DNA of 38,660 nucleotides, from IMG/VR virus record IMGVR_UViG_3300040801_001081, positions 1 to 38,660 of that record; one strand, given 5' to 3'. The notes under the pieces are model-generated. The model ran no database searches and was not told where the DNA came from. It worked only from the letters and a program-made list of their open reading frames with translations. Position 1 is the first letter of the stretch; each line of letters opens with the position of its first letter. The DNA is from a virus. This document shows positions 6,447 to 12,957 of this stretch, in pieces. The position numbers and the translations under genes are program-made.

Positions 6447-6703
6447 GCCCCCATAAGACCCCATAAGACCCCACGATACGTCATTGGACGCTATCGGACG
6501 ATACCCTTCTCTTCAGTCGCCAGACCGTCAGGTTGTGGGGGTGAGGCCGTGGAATGATGAACCGCGGAGCGGCGACACTTGTGAGCGAAAGCCCCCTTGC
6601 AAGCGATTGAGAGAAGCTTGCAGGATAGAGACCTAATTCGATACACGACCATGACGGCTCGTTATATTTTGCCCACAATGGAGGTTAGCCTTTAAGGTTT
6701 ACT
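6447..6703. other. Non-coding stretch with short repeats and a hairpin
   Basis: No credible gene. It holds a tandem CCATAAGACC pair (6451-6470), a TATCG-GA-CGATA palindrome just after it (about 6491-6502), and a hairpin at 6596-6624 (CTTGCAAGC, 11-base loop, GCTTGCAGG; nine pairs with one G-T). The next gene starts at 6704. Position between the Cro-like gene and a replication-like gene makes an origin or leader region possible, but nothing here proves it. Confidence 0.4.
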
Positions 6704-7102
6704 ATGGACTACGAAAATGGAACCGGACAACCGGCGAAGCGCCGCCGGACTAATTACCCCGAAGAGTTTGAAAGGATTTGGGAACTCTTCAGGGAGACTG
6801 AAAAGCTTGGCTTAGGCGCTCGTGGGAGCAAGCGAGAAGCCTATCTAGCCTGGAAGAAGGACCATGATGATCTGGAAACGATGGCACAGGCACTGCGAGA
6901 TCAGGCTATGGATAAACTCAGGGATCGGCGTGAGGGAAGACACTTCCCTAAATTCAAACACGCTTGCCGCTGGTTCAAGTTTCACTGCTGGGAAGACGAA
7001 GTAGTAGGAACTGACCAGCAGTTGATTGATTCGGTTTTCGATCCAGAAGATAAGCAGCGCGAAATGCTGAAATCCCTTGGTGACAGGAGTTGGGCAGAAT
7101 GA
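6704..7102 (+). CDS. Replication-protein-like (O/DnaT C-terminal-type) protein
   Basis: 132 aa. After a basic N-terminus (AKRRRTNYP) the sequence EEFERIWELFRE...GSKREAYLAWKK...ALRDQAMDKLRDRREGRHFPKF...CRWFKFHCWEDE follows the pattern of a small helical domain at the C-terminal end of many phage replication-initiation proteins. The usual N-terminal winged-helix initiator domain is absent, so the protein is a short form. It sits where O-type genes sit, just right of the Cro-like gene. A role in replication is inferred; no helicase, primase or polymerase is found in the window, so replication depends on the host. Confidence 0.55.
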   Translation: MDYENGTGQPAKRRRTNYPEEFERIWELFRETEKLGLGARGSKREAYLAWKKDHDDLETMAQALRDQAMDKLRDRREGRHFPKFKHACRWFKFHCWEDEVVGTDQQLIDSVFDPEDKQREMLKSLGDRSWAE

Positions 7103-7443
7103 AAGAGATCGACCCCGATGAAGTATTCCACCGCATCAACAATGCAGGGCAAGCTTGGGTTGAGGCTAACGCCAAAGCTCGACTGTACGAAGACACCGAG
7201 AAGTCAGAACTCAGCCAGATAACAATGGACAAGATCGCTGCCGGGGCGAGCAGCATGGCTCAGGCTGATGCGATGGCTCGGTCTGATAGTAAATATCGCG
7301 ACTTTGTGAAGGAAAAAGTCAGACTCAAACAAGAGGCTGACGAGGCGCGGGTCACCTACGATGCCGCAAAAATCTGGTGGGAAGCCCAGCGCACTGTTGC
7401 CGCTACCCTTCGCCAGGAAGGTAACATGATCAATGGGAGATAA
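7099..7443 (+). CDS. Hypothetical helical protein (114 aa)
   Basis: I choose the ATG at 7099-7101, which overlaps the stop of the previous gene as ATGA; the frame extends three codons upstream. The product (MKEIDPDEVFHRINNAG...) is rich in Ala, Lys and Glu and predicted helical throughout, with a charged KEKVRLKQEADEARVTYDAAK stretch, possibly a coiled coil. No family recognised. Its TAA (7441-7443) overlaps the first ATG of the WPTP-repeat frame. Confidence 0.65.
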   Translation: MKEIDPDEVFHRINNAGQAWVEANAKARLYEDTEKSELSQITMDKIAAGASSMAQADAMARSDSKYRDFVKEKVRLKQEADEARVTYDAAKIWWEAQRTVAATLRQEGNMINGR

Positions 7444-8638
7444 TGATGGCTTGGCTTTACATTCCATTGAGTTGTGCGCCGGCACAGGAATGCTCGGAGA
7501 AGGCGTCAGGGCTGCATTCGAATTTCTTGGATGGCAGCACCGAACTGTCTGTTACATCGAAAGGGAAGCTTTTGCCGCAGCGCAGCTTGTTGCGCTCATG
7601 GAAGCGCAATGCCTGGATGCAGCGCCTATCTGGTCTGACCTTACTACCTTCGACGGCGAAGCATGGCGGGGAAAAGTGGATTGCGTCATTGCTGGATTCC
7701 CCTGTCAGGATTTGTCAGTTGCTGGGCGGCGATCAGGGCTTGACGGAAAGCGGTCCGGGCTTTTCTTCAACGTCTGCCAGATCGCAGATGATTGCGGAGC
7801 GCGATTCCTCATTTTGGAGAACGTCCGTGGCATCACTTCTGCCACCGCCTCCGTTGTTTGCGAAGCCGAAGAATGGGAAGAACGGGCAGTTTCCAGAGTC
7901 GTGGGAGAACTGGCCGACCGCGGGTGGAATGCGGAATGGATGCATGTATCAGCGTCAGACGTGGGCGCAAGTCATGGCCGGGAGAGGTGGTTCTGTTTTG
8001 CGTGGAGAGAATTGGCAGACGCCGGGAGCAGACAGTTTCCGCAGCAGGGGCGGCGAGAGAAAGTCGGAAATGGGCCTAGACCAGCAAGTAAGGGCGCACT
8101 GGCCCACACCGAAAACCCTGACAGGCGGGGCGAACAGCAAGCGGAGTCAGAGGAATGCCGGGGGAGCGGATTTGCAAGAGAGCGTGGAGCAATGGCCAAC
8201 GCCAACGGGTCAGGACAACAATCAGGTGAAGGGGCAAGCAGCCGCAGCGGACAACCCACAGCGCGGGACAACGCTGGGCGGGGCGATCAGGCATTGGCCC
8301 ACACCGGCAGCGCACGAAGAACGTCTAGGATTTCAGGACCGATCAAGGGGAAAGAAAGGCTCACAGGAATCACTGACAACCGTTGTGATGCTGGCCGATC
8401 AAGACCCCTCTTCGCCCCTGGGCCAGCAGACGAGCGATGGCCCGAATCATCAAGCGATGTCCCTACCTCGCCCCGGCGATTGAATCCGGCGTTTGCGGGA
8501 TGGTTGATGGGCTGGCCCTGGTGGTGGACGAATCCAAAGGTGACCAACTCCGTTGCATCGGAAATGGAGTTGTTCCGCTCTCTGCTGGCGCAGCACTTGT
8601 CGAGCTTATTCGAAGAGCAAGAAAACAGGAGTAAATAG
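7433..8638 (+). CDS. C5-cytosine DNA methyltransferase, frameshifted near its C-terminus
   Basis: N-terminal catalytic motifs of C5 methyltransferases are clear: SAM site SIELCAGTGMLGEG (11-24), catalytic GFPCQDLS (Cys 91), ENVRG (129-133), GRERWF (182-187). Residues about 195-310 are the variable target-recognition region with repeated LAHTEN, MANAN, LAHTGS units. The last conserved motif (CIGNGVVPLSAGAAL) is not in this frame but in the next, at 8437-8634. Inserting one base at about 8441-8444 joins them into a 400-aa enzyme (7433-8634). As written, the frame ends at 8638 with a foreign C-terminus (NPAFAGWLMGWPWWW) belonging to the overlapping WPTP protein. Such enzymes protect phage DNA from host restriction. 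Start ATG 7433; its ribosome site (AGGAAGG) is 11 bases away. Confidence 0.85.
   Translation: MGDNDGLALHSIELCAGTGMLGEGVRAAFEFLGWQHRTVCYIEREAFAAAQLVALMEAQCLDAAPIWSDLTTFDGEAWRGKVDCVIAGFPCQDLSVAGRRSGLDGKRSGLFFNVCQIADDCGARFLILENVRGITSATASVVCEAEEWEERAVSRVVGELADRGWNAEWMHVSASDVGASHGRERWFCFAWRELADAGSRQFPQQGRREKVGNGPRPASKGALAHTENPDRRGEQQAESEECRGSGFARERGAMANANGSGQQSGEGASSRSGQPTARDNAGRGDQALAHTGSARRTSRISGPIKGKERLTGITDNRCDAGRSRPLFAPGPADERWPESSSDVPTSPRRLNPAFAGWLMGWPWWWTNPKVTNSVASEMELFRSLLAQHLSSLFEEQENRSK
7446..8483 (+). CDS. WPTP-repeat phage protein, overlapping the methyltransferase in the +1 frame
   Basis: This second frame lies wholly within the methyltransferase gene and carries a recognisable family pattern: start MAWLYIPLSCAP, then SWKRNAWMQRLSG, SWENWPTAGGMRNG, and repeated WPTP units (HWPTPKTL, QWPTPTGQD, HWPTPAAHEE). 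I recall such proteins annotated as separate hypothetical genes in other phages. GGGAG at 7435-7439 is six bases from the ATG at 7446, a better ribosome site than that of the methyltransferase. The expected C-terminus (LNPAFAGWLMGWP) lies in the neighbouring frame to 8638; restoring one base at 8441-8444 gives 397 aa. Function unknown. Whether the protein is made, or the pattern echoes the methyltransferase code, cannot be told from sequence alone. Confidence 0.6.
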   Translation: MAWLYIPLSCAPAQECSEKASGLHSNFLDGSTELSVTSKGKLLPQRSLLRSWKRNAWMQRLSGLTLLPSTAKHGGEKWIASLLDSPVRICQLLGGDQGLTESGPGFSSTSARSQMIAERDSSFWRTSVASLLPPPPLFAKPKNGKNGQFPESWENWPTAGGMRNGCMYQRQTWAQVMAGRGGSVLRGENWQTPGADSFRSRGGERKSEMGLDQQVRAHWPTPKTLTGGANSKRSQRNAGGADLQESVEQWPTPTGQDNNQVKGQAAAADNPQRGTTLGGAIRHWPTPAAHEERLGFQDRSRGKKGSQESLTTVVMLADQDPSSPLGQQTSDGPNHQAMSLPRPGD

Positions 8639-8672
8639 AATGTCCATTCACATATCAACCAAGGAGACTTTT

Positions 8673-8981
8673 ATGGCCGGGGCTGTCGAGTATACGGGGT
8701 TCTGTCCAGTTTGCTGCCGGCCAGACGCGCTGATCAAGCAGGGCTACCTGGAAGGCTTTTGTGAAAGCTGCAAACGCTACCACAATACCGAGGAGCTTCA
8801 GCGAACAGTAAAGCAGCGCAGGGAGTTGCTCGGGCTGACCCGCCGACAGATGGCTGACGAGGTAGGAGTGAAGCCAGTGACCATTGGCAACTACGAGCGC
8901 AACTGGCCTTCAAAAACGTATTGGGAACAGACAAGGCAGATGATGCTGAAAAAATTGGCCGAGGAAAATTCGGCTGAGTAA
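8673..8981 (+). CDS. Zinc-ribbon plus XRE-type helix-turn-helix protein
   Basis: The ATG at 8673 has a near-ideal ribosome site (AAGGAGA, seven bases away) and gives 102 aa; the frame extends upstream with an ATG at 8640. Two Cys pairs (FCPVC near residue 10, FCESC near 34) suggest a zinc ribbon, and residues about 45-80 (QRRELLGLTRRQMADEVGVK...TIGNYER) form an XRE-type helix-turn-helix. It is probably a transcription regulator of the middle or late genes, or of host genes; its site is not identifiable. Confidence 0.75.
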   Translation: MAGAVEYTGFCPVCCRPDALIKQGYLEGFCESCKRYHNTEELQRTVKQRRELLGLTRRQMADEVGVKPVTIGNYERNWPSKTYWEQTRQMMLKKLAEENSAE

Positions 8982-9016
8982 GACCTTACCGATAGACAAC
9001 AAAACTGGAGGACAAC

Positions 9017-9190
9017 ATGCACGTAGCAGATGCAGGAATGATATTGAAAGCCCGAGCCAACAAGCACCACCTGATCCGGTCACAGCGCCGGTTTGTGGAC
9101 AACCTGGGCAGCAAGACCTTTGCCGATCCGCTGACCCCGGCAGAGAAGAGCAGGCTCCAGCGGATCACGATTAAGCTGGCGCAGAAATGA
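9017..9190 (+). CDS. Small basic hypothetical protein (57 aa)
   Basis: ATG at 9017 has a GGAGGACAAC ribosome site; TGA at 9188-9190 overlaps the next ATG as ATGA. The product starts MHVADAGMILKARANKHH and is strongly basic (IRSQRRF, EKSRLQRITIKLAQK). It has no family I recognise. The ribosome site and the coupled overlap support it as a real gene. Confidence 0.7.
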   Translation: MHVADAGMILKARANKHHLIRSQRRFVDNLGSKTFADPLTPAEKSRLQRITIKLAQK

Positions 9191-9528
9191 CAAAAACCGC
9201 AGCGGTTAAACGCTGGGAAGAGGCTGTAAGGGAATACGGCCTCGCTGTCCCAGGCGAGGGCTGGCCTGAACTACACCACGTAGCAGGGCGTACTTATAAG
9301 CAGAACAAGATTCTAGTTGGGCCGTGGTTCATCCTGCTGCTGCCCTGGCAATACCACGGTGTATTGTCAAACGATCCTGCCAACGTCACCCACTACCCCA
9401 AGCGGTTTGTGACGAAGTTCGGCACTCAGAGAGAACTGTTTGCCAACATGGTAAACTCTTTGCAGGAAATCGGTGTTGAAGTACCATCGCCGGAAATTAT
9501 TACGGCTATCCAGGCTACCAAGTTTTGA
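9187..9528 (+). CDS. Phage protein with HH-type nuclease-like motif (113 aa)
   Basis: The product has a conserved-looking core ELHHVAGRTYKQNKILVGPW near 28-47 and a second part NVTHYPKRFVTKFGTQRELF. Proteins with a WELHHVAGR start and a G.QR..F end are common in phages next to lysis or recombination genes, and the HH motif recalls HNH-type nucleases. No full HNH signature is visible, so nuclease activity is a suggestion only. It is translationally coupled to the small gene before it (ATGA). Confidence 0.65.
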   Translation: MTKTAAVKRWEEAVREYGLAVPGEGWPELHHVAGRTYKQNKILVGPWFILLLPWQYHGVLSNDPANVTHYPKRFVTKFGTQRELFANMVNSLQEIGVEVPSPEIITAIQATKF

Positions 9529-9535
9529 GGAAGTT

Positions 9536-9901
9536 ATGTCAGGGCAAACAGCAACAGCGTCTCCTCATGAAGTCAAACAAGCGGTCGAAAAAGCCGTCAA
9601 CCCCGTTGAGGAAGGGCTTCAGGATCATATCGTTTACTGCCGACAGCAGTTTTCTCGGCAGACTGAAAGTATAGACAGGATCGAAAAGGCGCTCGAAGAG
9701 TCCTGCAAGCGGATGGAGCGCATCTCTCATGATACCGAAGAGATCATTACGACTTGGCGCGACATCAAAGGTGCGGTGAGCATCGGCGTCCACGTTCAGA
9801 AAGTCGGCCTCTGGATAGTCAAATGGCCTCTGATCGGCACAGGACTCTACGTGATTCTCCGCTACTTCATTCCTGAACTGCTCGTACCGCCTGATCAATA
9901 A
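9536..9901 (+). CDS. Membrane protein, holin candidate
   Basis: I choose the ATG at 9536, preceded by GAGGAAGTT, giving 121 aa; the open frame extends upstream into the previous gene. Residues about 1-75 are charged and helical with a coiled-coil rhythm (VEEGLQDHIVYCRQQFSRQ...IEKALEESCKRMER). The C-terminal third has one hydrophobic stretch (VGLWIVKWPLIGTGLYVILR) that would span the membrane. The stop overlaps the start of the amidase gene as TAATG. Adjacency to the endolysin suggests a holin or another lysis membrane protein; the topology, with a long soluble N-terminus, is unusual for the small classical holins. Confidence 0.6.
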   Translation: MSGQTATASPHEVKQAVEKAVNPVEEGLQDHIVYCRQQFSRQTESIDRIEKALEESCKRMERISHDTEEIITTWRDIKGAVSIGVHVQKVGLWIVKWPLIGTGLYVILRYFIPELLVPPDQ

Positions 9902-10308
9902 TGCGTCTTATCAACGAAATAATAGTCCACTGCGCGGATACCTACGCCGACATGGACATCGGCGTGGAAGAAATCCGGCGCTGGCATCTTGACCGGGGCT
10001 GGGATGACATCGGCTATCACCTTGTGATTCGCAGGGACGGCGACCCAGAGCTTGGCCGACCCATCGAGAAGCCTGGAGCGCATGCAGCAGAGCGCAACGC
10101 TAATTCCATTGGCATCTGTCTGGTAGGCGGCAGGGGCGAAGACGGAAAGCCTGACTTCAATTTCACGGCCAAGCAGATGGCGACTCTCCAGGCTGCTATC
10201 GGCATGTACAAGGTAATCCATCCAGGCATCGATTCGGTAATCGGACACCGCGATGTGTCCGACAAATCCTGTCCAGCGTTTAACATTCAGGCATTTCTCA
10301 GTGACTAG
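9901..10308 (+). CDS. N-acetylmuramoyl-L-alanine amidase (endolysin)
   Basis: 135 aa, an Amidase_2 / T7-lysozyme-type enzyme in one domain. Zinc ligands are visible: H10 in IVHCADT, H116 in IGHRDV, and C124 in KSCPAF; Y39 (GYHLVI) and K122 complete the catalytic set known from T7 lysozyme. It cleaves the amide bond between muramic acid and the peptide in peptidoglycan and frees progeny at the end of infection. There is no signal peptide, so it needs a holin for export; the membrane protein directly upstream is the candidate. Length is close to the usual 130-150 residues of this class. Confidence 0.95.
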   Translation: MRLINEIIVHCADTYADMDIGVEEIRRWHLDRGWDDIGYHLVIRRDGDPELGRPIEKPGAHAAERNANSIGICLVGGRGEDGKPDFNFTAKQMATLQAAIGMYKVIHPGIDSVIGHRDVSDKSCPAFNIQAFLSD

Positions 10309-10753
10309 ACTGACCTACCAGGAGGGCTACCGCTACGTTTTGCGCCAGCCTTACCAATTCGAGTTACCCAAAGCCTTCCCACAGGATATTCACCACATCG
10401 GCAAGTTCCTGATGATCCGCGGCAACCGGGTTACCCTAGAGATCGGCTACGCGAGTGACGGCCCCAGCGGACCTCCCTACTGGATCACTCACCTCCCCGG
10501 CGTGGGCTGGCTGTACCAAAAATCAATGCTGAAATGCTTCCTGCGTGGAGCGTTCGAGCATGACGCGCTATATCAACTGATGCGCGAAGGCATCCTGGAC
10601 AAAGGGCTGCGAAAATACGCCGACAAGGCGCTGGTGGAAACGACTCGCCAGGATGGTATGAGCAGGTTTCGCTGCGCCTGGGTCTATCGGGCCGTCAGGC
10701 TTGGCGGGGGAAAAGCAATGGAAGTTGGACGGGAGATTAAGCATGCGCCATGA
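10301..10753 (+). CDS. DUF1353-family phage protein
   Basis: The family pattern is clear: YRYVLRQPYQFELP at the start, then IGYASDGPSGPPYW and the diagnostic FLRGAFEHDALYQLMREG near 84-101, followed by a helical ADKALVETTRQDGMSRFR end. The start is probably the GTG at 10301, overlapping the amidase stop; the open frame reaches further up to 10253. DUF1353 proteins are common beside phage lysis genes, and their function is unknown. The HDALYQ motif suggests a metal-binding or enzyme-like centre, but no reaction is established. Confidence 0.85.
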   Translation: MTRLTYQEGYRYVLRQPYQFELPKAFPQDIHHIGKFLMIRGNRVTLEIGYASDGPSGPPYWITHLPGVGWLYQKSMLKCFLRGAFEHDALYQLMREGILDKGLRKYADKALVETTRQDGMSRFRCAWVYRAVRLGGGKAMEVGREIKHAP

Positions 10754-11039
10754 CAAAAATTTGACGCGAGACAGGGCCAGAATTTACGGAATTTTGACGG
10801 TTTTGGTGGTGCTGGCATTTTTGCTGACTGGGTGCGCGGAGATTGCAGCCATGCGATCCGGCATCGCTCGGTATGGCGCCAACGGTGCTGACCAGACCCT
10901 TGACACTGCTTTGTGGACTATCTGCTTCGGATCGCCTATCGGCGCAATCAATCGCCGGTTCCAGTCAGACAGCCAGCGGCAAGCCTACCTGGATCTGTGC
11001 GCTGACGAGGTTGCCGATCCCGCTATCCCCGGTGAGTGA
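10743..11039 (+). CDS. Small phage lipoprotein
   Basis: With ATG at 10743 the product is 98 aa. It has a basic N-terminus, a hydrophobic stretch (YGILTVLVVLAFL) and a lipobox LLTGC, so it should be cleaved and lipidated at the Cys near residue 31. The rest (TLDTALWTICFGSPIGAINRRFQS) resembles lipoproteins often seen in phage lysis regions. It might play the outer-membrane spanin role, but it is not proline-rich and no inner-membrane partner with a periplasmic coiled coil is evident. It overlaps the DUF1353 gene by 11 bases. Confidence 0.75.
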   Translation: MRHDKNLTRDRARIYGILTVLVVLAFLLTGCAEIAAMRSGIARYGANGADQTLDTALWTICFGSPIGAINRRFQSDSQRQAYLDLCADEVADPAIPGE

Positions 11040-11454
11040 AGCCCAGCATCAGGAGACGCTGGTCGAATGGTTCCGGCTTCAGTACCCCAAGTATTCACGC
11101 TGCATCAGGCTGTCCCTCAACGGCGTCCCGCTGCCGGCAGGGAAGGCTGCTGCCATAATCATGGCGAAGATGAAAAAGCAGGGGCTGACGCCGGACGAGG
11201 CCGACCTGTTCTTCGCGGTTCCGAACCTGGAGTATCACGGACTGTTCATCGAACTCAAAAGCCCTAGTGCCCAGAAGTCTAAGCAAAAGCCCAGACCGGG
11301 GCAGCAGGACTATCTGGACCTAATGACCGACTTGGGCTATCGAGCGGTGTGTTGCGTTGGCTTTGACGAGGCGCGGAAGGAAGTCTGCGCCTACATGCGG
11401 ACTTCTGTCAGACTTGATCGTCCGGTGGAAACCCCGCGTCAGGGTCCAGGTTGA
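11032..11454 (+). CDS. VRR-NUC domain nuclease
   Basis: The frame is open from 10843, but the GTG at 11032 (140 aa, VSEAQHQETLVEWF) overlaps the lipoprotein stop and leaves only the domain. Seen: an N-terminal helix with E and Q (HQETLVEWFRLQYP), LNGVPLPAGKAAAIIMAKMKKQG, then the active-site strands EADLFFAVP and GLFIELKSP (D and ExK), and QQDYLDLMTDLGYRAVCC. These are the VRR-NUC (PD-(D/E)xK) landmarks. Phage VRR-NUC proteins are thought to act as structure-specific nucleases such as junction resolvases. Its place at the end of the lysis region suggests use in DNA processing before packaging. Confidence 0.88.
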   Translation: MSEAQHQETLVEWFRLQYPKYSRCIRLSLNGVPLPAGKAAAIIMAKMKKQGLTPDEADLFFAVPNLEYHGLFIELKSPSAQKSKQKPRPGQQDYLDLMTDLGYRAVCCVGFDEARKEVCAYMRTSVRLDRPVETPRQGPG

Positions 11455-11496
11455 GAAGCTCTGCTAATGACTCAAGGTCTGGCTTGCTCATACCGG

Positions 11497-11706
11497 CTAT
11501 GACTGTCTCGATTTTGAGTCTAGACCGTCAAGGTCAGCCAGAATCAGCTTCTCAATGTAGTCGGCCATGCTGATTCCCTGCGGCGTCAGCACTTTATCTC
11601 GTACTCGCTTCAGGATGTCAGAGTTGAATCGGCAGTTAAGTTGGCTGTTGCGCGGGTGCTTCTTCTGCGCGTTGGTGTTGCCTTTGAGACCTTCATAGCG
11701 GGTCAT
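11497..11706 (-). CDS. Possible ribbon-helix-helix-type small protein (69 aa)
   Basis: ATG at 11706 overlaps the stop of the gene before it as ATGA. After a basic start (MTRYEGLKGNTNAQKKHPRN) comes SQLNCRFNSDILKRVRDKV...SMADYIEKLILADLDG, a strand followed by two helices as in Arc/MetJ-like DNA-binding proteins. Assignment is by pattern only. It is the last of five leftward genes driven from the promoter near 12930, and it converges with the VRR-NUC gene. Confidence 0.6.
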   Translation of the reverse strand: MTRYEGLKGNTNAQKKHPRNSQLNCRFNSDILKRVRDKVLTPQGISMADYIEKLILADLDGLDSKSRQS

Positions 11707-11912
11707 GGTAGTCGGTTCCTTTTAAGTTCTGATGAGAGGACCACGGCTAGGCCGATGCGCTCGGGGTCTTCGCCCTGAACGAACTGGCCAACCAGATCAT
11801 CCCAGCGGCCAGCCTGTACGCTCCGCGCTATTGTCTCTCGGTTTGGTGGGTAAACGGTAGGTTGCGTCTCTAACCACGAGGCAACAGCCCTGCGCTTGTC
11901 CTTGATGTCCAT
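11703..11912 (-). CDS. Hypothetical protein (69 aa)
   Basis: The product starts MDIKDKRRAVASWLETQP and continues with a possible helix-turn-helix (PPNRETIARSVQAGRWDDL). It overlaps its neighbour at 11912 by one base and the next gene by four. No family recognised. Gene overlap and normal codon use support it as real. Confidence 0.6.
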   Translation of the reverse strand: MDIKDKRRAVASWLETQPTVYPPNRETIARSVQAGRWDDLVGQFVQGEDPERIGLAVVLSSELKRNRLP

Positions 11913-12148
11913 TATGGGGAAAGGTCGAACTCATCATCAAAGGCTGAGTTGAGGTCTTCCATTGAATACGAGTCTCCCTGCTCAACAGGGGCAGACAGTA
12001 TTTCCTGCACCTCTTCGGGTAGGTCTTCGAGTTCGGCGGTATCCCAGCCATCCTCGTCCTGAAATCTGACCGTGGTTCCCAGAAGCTGGCAAGTCGCTTG
12101 CCCTCCTGAGAAACACGGGTGAGTGATTTCAATAAGCGGTGGTGCCAT
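11912..12148 (-). CDS. Acidic hypothetical protein (78 aa)
   Basis: The frame is open from 12247, but the ATG at 12148 has a GGAGGATTCTGAA ribosome site placed at the stop of the upstream gene, so this start is chosen. The product reads MAPPLIEITHPCFSGGQAT then turns strongly acidic (DTAELEDLPEEVQEIL...EDLNSAFDDEFDLSP). Small very acidic phage proteins can be DNA mimics or inhibitors of host enzymes; nothing further supports that here. Confidence 0.6.
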   Translation of the reverse strand: MAPPLIEITHPCFSGGQATCQLLGTTVRFQDEDGWDTAELEDLPEEVQEILSAPVEQGDSYSMEDLNSAFDDEFDLSP

Positions 12149-12149
12149 T

Positions 12150-12437
12150 TCAGAATCCTCCGTGGCGGCGATCCGCTGCGACAAGGTCATAGGCGGGGTT
12201 GCCGAGCAGTTGCTCTGGTTCGTCAGAGTCTTCCAGAGACCGGACATAGTCAGTTACTGCGCCAGCAACGAACTTGCCCAAGGCGTGAAGGGCATCTTCC
12301 TGTGCCGCCCCTGAAGCGTCCTTGGCGGTGATGACAAGCTCGGCAAGGCGTTCTTCATCCTTGACCGAAAGCTCCTCGTTGAGCGCCTCGCTGACGCTGT
12401 TGCAAACTGCGTGGTATCGCTGTCGAAAATTGCTCAT
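12150..12437 (-). CDS. Hypothetical helical protein (95 aa)
   Basis: ATG at 12437 with GGAGAACACC upstream. The product (MSNFRQRYHAVCNSVSEALN...) is predicted almost entirely helical and acidic. No family recognised. It follows the 125-aa gene after an 80-base gap that contains a GC hairpin. Confidence 0.6.
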   Translation of the reverse strand: MSNFRQRYHAVCNSVSEALNEELSVKDEERLAELVITAKDASGAAQEDALHALGKFVAGAVTDYVRSLEDSDEPEQLLGNPAYDLVAADRRHGGF

Positions 12438-12477
12438 GGTGTTCTCCGTTGTGATTTCAGGGTACTTCTACTGCCAA

Positions 12478-12497
12478 AGCCCCCAACGAAGGAGGCT
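12478..12497 (-). terminator. GC hairpin between two leftward genes, possible attenuator
   Basis: On the minus strand AGCCTCC - TTCGTT - GGGGGCT forms a seven-pair stem (one G-T), followed only by TTTGG, so the T-run is short. It could reduce read-through between the 125-aa gene and the genes downstream. Weak as a true terminator. Confidence 0.3.
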
Positions 12498-12517
12498 CGG
12501 CAAATTTTTCGCCAGGG

Positions 12518-12895
12518 TCAAATTGCTACGCCCTGTTCTCTGGCTAGTCGGTTGAAGTATTCGACATCGCTTTCTCCAGCGTCTCGGTTATCCCAGATGC
12601 GGAGGTTCTGGATATCGTCTGGGTGGTTGATCTCCAGCAGCGGCTCGGCCAGACAGCTTTGTGTGGCGCTGTACGCTTTGACAGGGGCGCTGACTGCGAC
12701 AGGCTTCTGTGTTGCGGTAGAACTGATGCCGTGAAGCTTCTCCACAGCAGACTTGAGGTTCTTGACCCGAGTGCGCTGTGGGCTGGTCATGGTCTGGCCC
12801 GGTCTTGATGGCTCAATCCGGCAGATTTCATTGTTAGCAGCCATGATCAAGCATGTGATTTCATTTTCGCCCAGTTCAATTTTTCTGTTGCTCAT
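12518..12895 (-). CDS. Hypothetical protein, first gene of second leftward operon
   Basis: 125 aa, ATG at 12895 with GGAGCAACACA upstream. The N-terminal half reads NRKIELGENEITCLIMAANN and then a basic TSPQRTRVKNLKSAVEKLHG. A low-complexity Ala/Val/Thr linker (60-75) leads to an acidic C-terminal half ending FNRLAREQGVAI. No family recognised. It is the first gene after a good promoter whose spacer holds a palindrome. Confidence 0.6.
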   Translation of the reverse strand: MSNRKIELGENEITCLIMAANNEICRIEPSRPGQTMTSPQRTRVKNLKSAVEKLHGISSTATQKPVAVSAPVKAYSATQSCLAEPLLEINHPDDIQNLRIWDNRDAGESDVEYFNRLAREQGVAI

Positions 12896-12928
12896 TGTGT
12901 TGCTCCGTTTGCGTTGTTGATGGTGCTA

Positions 12929-12957
12929 ATACTACAGACGTATAAACTGTACGTCAA
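12929..12957 (-). promoter_or_regulatory. Leftward promoter with embedded operator palindrome
   Basis: TTGACG (12957-12952) and TAGTAT (12934-12929) are separated by exactly 17 bases on the minus strand, upstream of the 125-aa gene. An inverted repeat GACGTA - seven bases - TACGTC (12937-12955) fills the spacer and touches the -35 box, a typical repressor site. The rest of 12896-13107 shows no gene and no convincing rightward promoter; a TAAAAT at 13009-13014 has no matching -35. Confidence 0.65.

Noticed and set aside
6451-6470. Tandem CCATAAGACC pair as a possible attachment site
   Set aside because: No integrase in the window and no tRNA-like sequence next to it.
6481-6678. 65-codon leftward frame in the intergenic region after the Cro-like gene
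   Set aside because: No ribosome site, composition unlike the phage proteins, and it lies over hairpins and short repeats.
11408-11491. 27-codon leftward frame MSKPDLESLAELLN... after the 69-aa gene
   Set aside because: Plausible position, but overlaps the VRR-NUC gene end and has no clear ribosome site; too short to support.
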